Assembly: GCA_031402355.1 (NCBI GenBank)
Contig: JANNSG010000190.1
Span: 1 to 22,974 of the forward strand
Length of the DNA stretch: 22,974 bases
Direction: 5' to 3'
Source of the DNA: JACMNW01 sp031402355
GTDB taxonomy: Bacteria; Pseudomonadota; Alphaproteobacteria; Rhodobacterales; Rhodobacteraceae
In this document: one piece after another, positions 1-7,274 of the stretch
Position numbering within the stretch: the stretch's first letter is position 1
Layout: each line of letters begins with the position of its first letter
Notes under the pieces: generated by a model
Told to the model about the DNA's origin: nothing
Databases searched by the model: none
The model's input: only the letters and a program-made list of their open reading frames with translations
Program-made: the position numbers and the translations under genes

Positions 1-1147
1 CATGACGCTGGCGCAGATGGGGGCGGATGTCATTCGGGTGGACCGGTTGCAGGGGGGCCTGGATGCCGCGCGCTGGCCGGTGGCGGCGAACGGGGCCAGC
101 CTGTTCTGGGCGGGGATGAACAAGGGCAAGCGCAGCATCGCCGTCGATATGGCGCGGCCCGAGGGGATCGAGCTGATCGCCGCCCTGATCACCGCCCCCG
201 GCCCGGATGCGGGCCTGTTCCTGACCAACCTGCGCGGGCGCGGGCCGCTGGATTATCCGGCACTGTCCGCCGTGCGGCCCGATCTGATCATGGTGTCGCT
301 GACCGGGACGCGGCGCGGCGAACCGGCGGTTGATTACACCGTTAACCCGGCGGTGGGCTTTCCGACGGCGACCGGGCCTGAAGGGCTGGAGGTGCCGGTC
401 GGGCACGTCCTGCCCGCCTGGGACTGCATCACCGGGCAGATGCTGGTGGGTTCCCTGCTGGCCGCCGAGCGGCACCGACTGCGGACCGGCGAGGGCCAGC
501 TTGCCGAACTGGCGCTGAAGGATGTGGCCGCCGCGATGCTGGGCCATCTGGGCATCATCGGCGAAGTTTGCGTCAATGACGTGGATCGGCCAAAATCCGG
601 CAATGCGCTTTACGGTGCTTATGGTCAGGATTTCGTGACGGCCTGCGGCAACCGGGTGATGGTGATCGGGCTGACGGACCGGCAATGGACAGGCCTTGTG
701 CGCCTGCTGGACATGGACGCGGCGATCGCTGCCCTTGCCGCTAAACTGAGTCTTGATCTGGCCGACGAGGGCAACCGGTTTGTTGCACGCGACGCGATCA
801 CCGCACTATTTGCACCGTGGTTTGCAGCCCGCGACATGGCCACCCTGGCACCGCTGATGGATACAGCTAAACTGACTTGGGCGCCGTTCCGCAGCTTTGC
901 ACAAGCGGTGCAGCAGGATCCGGACCTTTCACTGGAGAACCCGATGTTCAACGACCTTCTGCAACCCGGCATTGGCCGATACCCGGTGCCGGGAAGCCCG
1001 GTCACCTCAACCGTGTTTGACAGACTGCCCCCCCAGGCTGCACCCCGATTGGGCGAGCATTCCGAGGCGATATTGGCCGACGTTCTGAAGCTTGGATCAG
1101 GCCAGATCGGCAGTCTGATGGACCGGCGAATTGTGGCCGGCCCTTAA
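1..1147 (+). CDS. Family III CoA-transferase, 2-methylfumaryl-CoA isomerase-like (5' end cut by window)
   Basis: The 381 visible residues belong to the CaiB/BaiF (family III) CoA-transferases. The usual start of the N-terminal Rossmann half is missing, so the real start lies left of the window. The reading begins inside the MGADVIRVDR segment typical of the family, then shows GGLDAARWPV and FWAGMNKGKRSIAVD, which resemble Mct (mesaconyl-CoA C1-C4 CoA transferase, also called 2-methylfumaryl-CoA isomerase). The conserved catalytic Asp of the family fits D141 in PAWDCITG. The Mct reaction moves CoA within one molecule in the 3-hydroxypropionate bicycle. No other gene of that route is visible, so the substrate is an inference; a racemase or other CoA-transferase is possible. 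The gene ends 11 bases before the convergent hflX stop. GC content falls sharply near base 540 (see findings). Confidence 0.85.
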   Translation, partial: MTLAQMGADVIRVDRLQGGLDAARWPVAANGASLFWAGMNKGKRSIAVDMARPEGIELIAALITAPGPDAGLFLTNLRGRGPLDYPALSAVRPDLIMVSLTGTRRGEPAVDYTVNPAVGFPTATGPEGLEVPVGHVLPAWDCITGQMLVGSLLAAERHRLRTGEGQLAELALKDVAAAMLGHLGIIGEVCVNDVDRPKSGNALYGAYGQDFVTACGNRVMVIGLTDRQWTGLVRLLDMDAAIAALAAKLSLDLADEGNRFVARDAITALFAPWFAARDMATLAPLMDTAKLTWAPFRSFAQAVQQDPDLSLENPMFNDLLQPGIGRYPVPGSPVTSTVFDRLPPQAAPRLGEHSEAILADVLKLGSGQIGSLMDRRIVAGP

Positions 1148-1158
1148 CCAGCAGCGCC

Positions 1159-2442
1159 TCAGAGTGCGCCGTAGCGGGCTGCCTGGCGGGCGCTCCAGCG
1201 CACGGAAATGTGGGTGCCAGCCTCAGTCTGCGTCTCGGCCAGTACAACGCCTGCGTCATGCAGCCAGGCCCGCTTGCGCCCATCCGCAAAACCAAGGTCA
1301 ATCTCGACATCGGTCTTGTGATCTTCCAGATGCTGCGACACCGCGTCCAGCAACGACCCAAGCCCTTCGCCCGAGACGGCCGATATCGCGTGAACGCCGG
1401 TCAGGCTTTCCGCCTGGGTGACCAGCGCTGCCTGCAAGCTTGGCTCGACCAGATCCAGCTTGTTCCAGACCTCGATCTGAGGGGTCGTCGCCTTCACACC
1501 AAGATCGGTCAATATCCCGGCCACATCTGCCGCCTGTTCGCTGCTTTGGGGATGCGCAATATCACGCACATGCAAGATCAGATCTGCCTCAAGCACCTCT
1601 TCCAACGTGGCGCGAAAAGCCGCGACCAGCTGTGTTGGCAGATCAGAGATGAAGCCAACCGTGTCTGAAGCAATCACCTTGCGCCCTGTTGGAAGAACGA
1701 TGGCGCGCATCGTAGGGTCCAAGGTGGCAAACAACATGTCGCGGGCCAGTACATCCGCGCCGGTCATTTTGTTGAACAAGGTCGATTTGCCGGCATTGGT
1801 GTAACCTACCAAAGCTATCAGAGGAAACGGCACTTTGCGCCGCGAGGCGCGATGCAGGGCCCGGGTGCGCACCACGCGGTCCAGCTGGCGTTTGATGCGG
1901 ATAACCTGATCATCAATCGCGCGGCGATCAGATTCGATCTGCGTCTCGCCGGGGCCACCGACAAATCCGAAACCGCCGCGTTGCCGCTCAAGGTGCGTCC
2001 AGGCTCGAACCAACCGGGTTCGCTGATAGCTGAGCGCCGCCAGTTCCACTTGCAAGACACCTTCACGGGTGCCTGCACGGTCAGCAAAGATCTCTAGAAT
2101 AAGACCCGTGCGATCCAGCAGCTTGACGCCCCATTCCTTTTCCAGATTGCGTTGCTGTACCGGTGAGACAGGTCCGTCAACCAGAACAAGCCCCACATCC
2201 AGCGCGGCAAGCCGCTGCTTGAGGTCTTCCACCTTGCCAGTCCCGAAAAGAAGGCCGGGGTGTAGACGGGCCAGCCGAACCACCTCTGCACCGACCACCT
2301 GAAGATCCGGCAGGGCACCCGCAAGCGAAACAGCTTCCGCCATGGCATGGTCGGCCAGACGGCGGCCACGGTCGGATGTCAGATCGGCATGCAGCACATA
2401 GGCCCGCATCGCAACTGTCTGCGTGCTGTGCATCCCGTCCAA
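1159..2442 (-). CDS. hflX: GTPase HflX
   Basis: HflX is a ribosome-associated GTPase that splits or rescues stalled ribosomes. The 427-residue product has the HflX N-terminal domain (LLFGTGK about 65-71, DGPVSPVQQRNLE 89-101), the glycine-rich linker (RGGFGFVGGPGETQIE, 155-170) and a complete G domain: G1 GYTNAGKS 213-220, G3 DTVG 260-263, G4 NKLD 327-330 and a G5-like SAVSG near 354. The start is uncertain. The chosen start at 2442 is TTG, with an in-frame ATG three codons later (2433) and another eight codons after that. No ATG, GTG or TTG lies farther upstream before a stop that overlaps the end of hfq. It sits 53 bases downstream of hfq in the same direction, the usual hfq-hflX arrangement. 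Confidence 0.95.
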   Translation of the reverse strand: MDGMHSTQTVAMRAYVLHADLTSDRGRRLADHAMAEAVSLAGALPDLQVVGAEVVRLARLHPGLLFGTGKVEDLKQRLAALDVGLVLVDGPVSPVQQRNLEKEWGVKLLDRTGLILEIFADRAGTREGVLQVELAALSYQRTRLVRAWTHLERQRGGFGFVGGPGETQIESDRRAIDDQVIRIKRQLDRVVRTRALHRASRRKVPFPLIALVGYTNAGKSTLFNKMTGADVLARDMLFATLDPTMRAIVLPTGRKVIASDTVGFISDLPTQLVAAFRATLEEVLEADLILHVRDIAHPQSSEQAADVAGILTDLGVKATTPQIEVWNKLDLVEPSLQAALVTQAESLTGVHAISAVSGEGLGSLLDAVSQHLEDHKTDVEIDLGFADGRKRAWLHDAGVVLAETQTEAGTHISVRWSARQAARYGAL

Positions 2443-2495
2443 AACCGCCCGGACAGGCCAGTCATCATCATCGTCGTTGTCAGGAAAATCCGAAA

Positions 2496-2729
2496 TCAGT
2501 CTTCACCCTCATAAAGGCTGATCGGAGCACCCGGCATGATAGTTGAAATTGCGTGCTTGTAGACCAGTTGCGACTGGCCGTCCCGACGCAGCAGGACGCA
2601 GAAATTGTCAAACCAGGTAATGACGCCCTGCAGTTTGACACCATTGATCAAAAAAATTGTCACCGGAACTTTGGCTTTGCGCACATGATTGAGAAATGCG
2701 TCTTGTAAATTTTGCTTGTCGGCAGCCAT
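2496..2729 (-). CDS. hfq: RNA chaperone Hfq
   Basis: Hfq forms a hexameric Sm-like ring that pairs small RNAs with mRNAs; in Rhodobacter and Azorhizobium it is also known as NrfA, a regulator of nitrogen fixation. The 77-residue protein is of normal length for Alphaproteobacteria, with a short tail. Visible signatures are QDAFLNHVRK near the N-terminus, VPVTIFLINGVKLQGVITWFDNF (Sm1) and the Sm2 YKHAISTI motif with the RNA-binding KHA. An A-rich stretch precedes the ATG. A 127-base gap separates it from trkH, so it may have its own promoter in addition to read-through from the ntr-trk block. Confidence 0.97.
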   Translation of the reverse strand: MAADKQNLQDAFLNHVRKAKVPVTIFLINGVKLQGVITWFDNFCVLLRRDGQSQLVYKHAISTIMPGAPISLYEGED

Positions 2730-2760
2730 TTTGTCTTTTGCCTTTTTTTGTTATGGTTGG

Positions 2761-2784
2761 TATCCCCGCCTTCGGCCTATCCCC
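2761..2784. repeat. Direct repeat TATCCCC in the gap before hfq
   Basis: The trkH-hfq gap (2730-2856) carries the heptamer TATCCCC twice, at 2761-2767 and 2778-2784, 17 bases apart start to start. Read in the hfq direction this is GGGGATA twice. It could be a regulator half-site pair or chance. A weak promoter-like pair in the hfq direction overlaps it. No terminator with a T-run is visible in the gap. Confidence 0.25.
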
Positions 2785-2856
2785 CAAAGGTGCAAGCCAA
2801 GTATGCTGTGGGATTGACTTAGTTTCCAGCCCCAAATTCCGCAAGGGCATCCGCGC

Positions 2857-4362
2857 CTACCGCGCCCAGCTTTCCCGTGCGAAAACCACAAAAACCGCAA
2901 GTATTTCGACACGGCCAAAGATCATTGCCAGTCCTAGTACCGCCATCTGACTGCTGCCGAGGGCACTGTAGGACATCTGCGTTTCGCTGATGGCTGCGGC
3001 AAGAGGCCCGGTATTTGTCAATCCGGCCACTGCCAGCACCATGGATTGCCAGAACTCCAACCCGGTCAGGGTCATTGCGGCGGTGGTGGCGGCAATGGAA
3101 ATTCCAAAAACCATGAAGAATATCCAGGCCAGATAGGCCCCTTGCCTGCGAAGCCGCCGGGCCACGGCGCCATGACCGCCGATCGAATGTGGATGAACGA
3201 CACGTTCCAGTTCACGTTCGCTGTGGCGCAGCAAGGCATAGACCCGCAGCAACTTGATGCCGCCCGCCGTCGTCGCAACCCCGCCACCCAGAATCGCTAG
3301 TCCCAGAAGAAACAGGCTGGGCGCACCAAACCCGGGCCAGACCGACGATGTGTAGCCCGTTGTCGTCAGAAATGACAAGGCGGTGAACGCCGTGCCCCAG
3401 AGGCTGCGAAGCGACGCGCCGATCGATTGAGGGCCGCCGCTGTAGGCAAACTGGCTGGTCTGGTACAGGCATAATACGGCCGTGACGGTTGCAACGATGC
3501 CGACTGCAAGCCGCAATTCAGGGTCGCCCCAAAGTGTTGCGCTGCGGTCTGTAGTGATGGCACCCGGCCAAAGGCGCCGGGTCAGCGCAAAGCCGAAACA
3601 AAGGAAAATCAGGATTTCACCGAAAAGGCCGGATGCCGCACCACCAAGCCCGGTGATCGGCGAAATGCCGCTGCTTGAAATGGTCCCCATCGCATGACAC
3701 AAGCCGATCAGTGCGGAATCACCGGCGATCAGCAAGGCTGTCCAAAGCAGCACTGTCAGACCGACATAGACCGGCAAGACCACAGCAGTGAAATAGGTAA
3801 CGCGTTGTGATGTTTCGGCGATCTTGCTGATCTGCACGGTGCCGCCTCCCCGGCCGGGGGCGCGACCTCCCATCAACTCAACCCCGCCAAGGCCCATCGG
3901 TGCCAGGATCGCCACAGCGATCAGCAGGCTGTAGAAACCACCCAACCATCCGCTCATCGCGCGCCAAAGGTGGATCGGCGGGGCTGCGGCACCGGGGGTG
4001 TCGAATATGGTCGCCCCAGTGGTGGTGAAAGCGGATAACATTTCAAACCATGCCTGACCAAAGGTCACGTCAGGCACGGCTTGATGCACAGGTACAGCCA
4101 TGACCAGCGGCAGGGCAAGATAGGTGCCGATGACCGAAACCAGCTTTCGCGGGGCCGGCACACTGCCTTGCGGTGCTGCCACGGCGATGCCGATCATCGT
4201 CGTCAATACGACCAGCACAATTGCCGAATAGAAAAATGCCCTTGCCACAGCCGACTGACCCAAGACCACGGCATGGGCCGCCGGTACAAGCATGCAGACC
4301 GAAGCCACGCCCATCAACACCACCAACAGAGGCAGATCCGGCAGGCGGCGGGAAACCATCAT
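2857..4362 (-). CDS. trkH: Potassium uptake membrane subunit TrkH
   Basis: TrkH is the K+-translocating inner-membrane subunit that works with TrkA. The 501-residue product is strongly hydrophobic throughout and shows the four pore-loop repeats of the family: FTTTGATIFD (about 112-121), MGTISSSGISPITG, SFLTTTGYTSS and AGLTNTGPLAA. Each holds the Gly of the selectivity filter. Its ATG overlaps the trkA stop by 4 bases (ATGA), so translation is probably coupled and the subunits are made together. A second ATG follows immediately, so the first residue may shift by one. Confidence 0.95.
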   Translation of the reverse strand: MMVSRRLPDLPLLVVLMGVASVCMLVPAAHAVVLGQSAVARAFFYSAIVLVVLTTMIGIAVAAPQGSVPAPRKLVSVIGTYLALPLVMAVPVHQAVPDVTFGQAWFEMLSAFTTTGATIFDTPGAAAPPIHLWRAMSGWLGGFYSLLIAVAILAPMGLGGVELMGGRAPGRGGGTVQISKIAETSQRVTYFTAVVLPVYVGLTVLLWTALLIAGDSALIGLCHAMGTISSSGISPITGLGGAASGLFGEILIFLCFGFALTRRLWPGAITTDRSATLWGDPELRLAVGIVATVTAVLCLYQTSQFAYSGGPQSIGASLRSLWGTAFTALSFLTTTGYTSSVWPGFGAPSLFLLGLAILGGGVATTAGGIKLLRVYALLRHSERELERVVHPHSIGGHGAVARRLRRQGAYLAWIFFMVFGISIAATTAAMTLTGLEFWQSMVLAVAGLTNTGPLAAAISETQMSYSALGSSQMAVLGLAMIFGRVEILAVFVVFARESWAR

Positions 4363-5738
4363 TTGGTATAATCTATGGTGACCTGAAGCAGCCGTTCAAC
4401 CTCGGGGATATCCGCCGACATTGCGAAAAGAGCAATCGTATCACCGGCATCAACCCGAAGGTCGCCGGTCGGCTTGATCACCTTGTCGGCTTTCATCACC
4501 GCACCGACAAGAACACCTTCGGGAAATTCGATCTCACGAATCAGATGACCAGCAATCGGCGAGGTGGTCAAAACCTGCGCCTCAATCACTTCGGCCTCGG
4601 CGTCCCCGATCGAATAGATCGCCCGCACCCGGCCTTGCCGGACGTGACGCAGGATCGAACTGACGGTTGTCGCACGCGGGTTGATATAGGCATCAATTTC
4701 CAGCGGGCCCATCAATGGTGCCAGCGTCGGATCATTGACCAGCGCAATCGCCATCTGACAGCCCGCCTGTTTGGCCCGCACGGCGACCAGCAGATTGGTC
4801 TTGTCATCATCTGTCACTGCCAAAACCGCATCAGCCTTGTCGATGCTGGCTTCCAGCAAAATGTCCATATCCATGCCGTCACCGTGCAGAACGATGGTGC
4901 GCTGCAACTGGTCAGCCGCCATCTCGGCACAAGCGCGGTCTTTCTCGATGATCTTGGCGCGGACCCGGTCACTTCGCGCCTCTAACGCACGGGCAACCCC
5001 CAACCCGACATTACCGCCGCCAATAATGACGATCCGTTCCTGCTTTTTTGTTTTCTTTCCAAATATTTCTATTGATCTGTTGATGTCCTCAGCATGGCTG
5101 AAAATATAAATCTGATCACCCGGATAAAGCTGGTCCGATGGATCGGGCGCGAATAGCCGGCTGCCACGACGGACGCCCACGACAATTGCCCTCAGGGTCG
5201 AGAACAGTTCGTTCAGCTGCCGCAGTGGCGTTTCCAGAACCGGGCAGTCTTCGTCCAGCGCCAAGCCAAGCAATTGCGCCTTGCCGCCCATGAAGCTTTC
5301 GCTGTCAAATGTGGCGGGCGCGGCCAACCGCTGCAACGCTGCCTCGGCCACTTCGCGTTCCGGACTGATTATGACATCTATGGGCAAGTTATCGCGGCCG
5401 AAAAGATCCGAATAAAGCGGATCTTGATAGTTCTGGCTGCGCAGGCGCGCGATGGTGCGACGGACATCAAAAACCGAATGCGCGACCTGACAGGTCACCA
5501 TGTTCACTTCATCAGAATAAGTGGCCGCGATGATCATGTCGGCGGTGCGGGCACCCGCCCGGGCAAGCACGTCCGGATATGAAGAAAACCCGACAACACC
5601 TTGGACATCCAGCGTTTCCGTTGCGCGGCGTACAAGGTCTGCATTGCTGTCTACGACAGTGACATCGTTCTTTTCGCCGGAAAGATGACGCGCAATCTGC
5701 CATCCAACCTGCCCCGCGCCACAGATGATCACTTTCAT
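4359..5738 (-). CDS. trkA: Trk system regulatory NAD-binding subunit TrkA
   Basis: TrkA is the cytoplasmic ring-forming regulator of the TrkH channel. The 459 residues match the full-length duplicated form, TrkA_N-TrkA_C-TrkA_N-TrkA_C. The first Rossmann site is GAGQVG (7-12) with an acidic D30 for the NAD ribose; the second is GGGNVG (about 240-245). An AGAGG-type ribosome binding site lies just upstream of the ATG. It lies 114 bases downstream of ntrX on the same strand. The ntrX-trkA-trkH order is common in Alphaproteobacteria and suggests co-transcription, though the functional reason is unclear. Confidence 0.96.
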   Translation of the reverse strand: MKVIICGAGQVGWQIARHLSGEKNDVTVVDSNADLVRRATETLDVQGVVGFSSYPDVLARAGARTADMIIAATYSDEVNMVTCQVAHSVFDVRRTIARLRSQNYQDPLYSDLFGRDNLPIDVIISPEREVAEAALQRLAAPATFDSESFMGGKAQLLGLALDEDCPVLETPLRQLNELFSTLRAIVVGVRRGSRLFAPDPSDQLYPGDQIYIFSHAEDINRSIEIFGKKTKKQERIVIIGGGNVGLGVARALEARSDRVRAKIIEKDRACAEMAADQLQRTIVLHGDGMDMDILLEASIDKADAVLAVTDDDKTNLLVAVRAKQAGCQMAIALVNDPTLAPLMGPLEIDAYINPRATTVSSILRHVRQGRVRAIYSIGDAEAEVIEAQVLTTSPIAGHLIREIEFPEGVLVGAVMKADKVIKPTGDLRVDAGDTIALFAMSADIPEVERLLQVTIDYTK

Positions 5739-5852
5739 CGTTCGCCTCTTTGGTTCTGGCCCGGCGGCATCGCAGCGATACCCTGGGGCAAGCCACCTTC
5801 CTTGGCAGATGCCGTCTCAATGGTCAATCAGCGCCACTGCTTTGCGCCGCCA

Positions 5853-7271
5853 CTACGCGTCTTCATCAAGCGGTTCTTCATCCTCATTGTGCATTGGTCT
5901 GCCGCCGGATTTGGAGGTGGTCATCACGCCAAGCGACTTCAGCTTACGATGCAGCGCAGACCGTTCCATACCGACAAAATTGGCGGTCCGGCTGATATTG
6001 CCGCCAAAACGCCCGATCTGGGTCAGCAGATACTCTCGTTCAAACAATTCGCGGGCTTCGCGCAGCGGCAAGGTTGCCATCGCCCCACCCAGAACCAGCC
6101 TGCCGCCAGCATCAGCTGTATTTTCCTGTCCCGGCAGCTCGCGCACGTCGATCGCACCAGTGTTATCGCCCAGGATCAGGACGCGCTCGATCAGATTGCG
6201 CAACTGTCGCACATTTCCGGGCCATTGCATGGTTTGCAGCATGGCTTCGGCATCTGACGATAGACCCCGCATCGGTAAGCCCTGGGTGCGGTGGAACAGG
6301 TCGATGAAATGACGGGTCAGGTCCGGAATGTCTTCGCGGCGATCCTCCAGCGACGGTACCGCGATTGGCACCACGTTCAGGCGGTCGTAAAGTTCCTGGC
6401 GGAACCGTCCATTGCTGATTTCGCCGCGCAAATCGCGGGTCGTCGATGACACTACCCGCAGATCAACCCGGACTTTGTCTGCGCCATTCAGCCGGGTGAA
6501 TTGCTGATCGACCAGAACCCGCAATATCTTGGATTGTGTGCCCAGCGGCATATCAGCCACTTCGTCAAAATAGACGACCCCACCATGAGCCTGTTCCAGC
6601 AGCCCCGGCTCGACGCCGCGGTCAGCAGTTTCACGCCCGAACAGAACCTCTTCCATGCGGTCAGGCTCAATCGCGGCCGAAGATACCGAAACAAACGGCG
6701 CCGACGCGCGGTTGGAATTGGCATGAATGAACCTTGCGGCCATTTCCTTGCCCGAACCCGCCGGCCCGGTCAACATGACCCGGCCATTCGACTTGGTCAC
6801 TTTGTCGAGGTTGGACCGCAGCGCCTTGAACGCCGGAGAGGTGCCCAGCATGTCAGTCGATGTAATGTCGCGGCGGCGCAATTCGCCATTTTCACGCCGA
6901 AGTCGCGACGTTTCCATCGCGCGCGCGACAACCACCATCAACTGGTCGATATTGAACGGCTTTTCAATGAAATCATAGGCGCCCTGCTTGATCGCCGCGA
7001 CCGCGATTTCAATATTGCCATGGCCGGAAATGATCACCACCGGCACATCCGGATTATCACGTTTCACCACTTTCAGGATGTCGATCCCGTCCATCCGGCT
7101 GTCTTTCAACCAGATATCAAGGATCATCAAAGCTGGCGGTTCAATGTTGATCTCGGCCATGCATTCGTCCGAATTTCCTGCAAGACGAACGGGATAGCCT
7201 TCGTCCTTCAGAATATCGCGAATCAGTTCACGAATGTCGCGTTCATCATCTACTATCAAGATACCTGTCAT
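5853..7271 (-). CDS. ntrX: Response regulator NtrX, lacking GAFTGA
   Basis: NtrX is the DNA-binding partner of the NtrY kinase, linked to nitrogen and redox control in Alphaproteobacteria. The 472 residues contain a receiver domain (acidic D8/D9, phosphoacceptor D52, K104), a central AAA+ domain with Walker A GPAGSGKE (169-176) and Walker B VVYFDEVADMP (232-242), and a Fis-type helix-turn-helix near 424-447. Between LFG (210-212) and Walker B, where sigma54 activators carry GAFTGA, the sequence reads RETADRGVEPG, so the sigma54-contacting loop is absent or degenerate. The C-terminus has an acidic tail (about 461-472). The ATG lies 3 bases after the ntrY stop, with GGAGG inside the end of ntrY. 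Confidence 0.95.
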   Translation of the reverse strand: MTGILIVDDERDIRELIRDILKDEGYPVRLAGNSDECMAEINIEPPALMILDIWLKDSRMDGIDILKVVKRDNPDVPVVIISGHGNIEIAVAAIKQGAYDFIEKPFNIDQLMVVVARAMETSRLRRENGELRRRDITSTDMLGTSPAFKALRSNLDKVTKSNGRVMLTGPAGSGKEMAARFIHANSNRASAPFVSVSSAAIEPDRMEEVLFGRETADRGVEPGLLEQAHGGVVYFDEVADMPLGTQSKILRVLVDQQFTRLNGADKVRVDLRVVSSTTRDLRGEISNGRFRQELYDRLNVVPIAVPSLEDRREDIPDLTRHFIDLFHRTQGLPMRGLSSDAEAMLQTMQWPGNVRQLRNLIERVLILGDNTGAIDVRELPGQENTADAGGRLVLGGAMATLPLREARELFEREYLLTQIGRFGGNISRTANFVGMERSALHRKLKSLGVMTTSKSGGRPMHNEDEEPLDEDA

Positions 7272-7274
7272 AAT

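Noticed and set aside
2730..2856. Possible terminator between trkH and hfq
   Set aside because: Only a three-pair stem (GCC-GAA-GGC) without a following T-run in the transcript direction.
5769..5779. ATCGC-A-GCGAT palindrome between ntrX and trkA
   Set aside because: A one-base centre cannot form an RNA loop, it is short, and such GC-rich palindromes are expected by chance.
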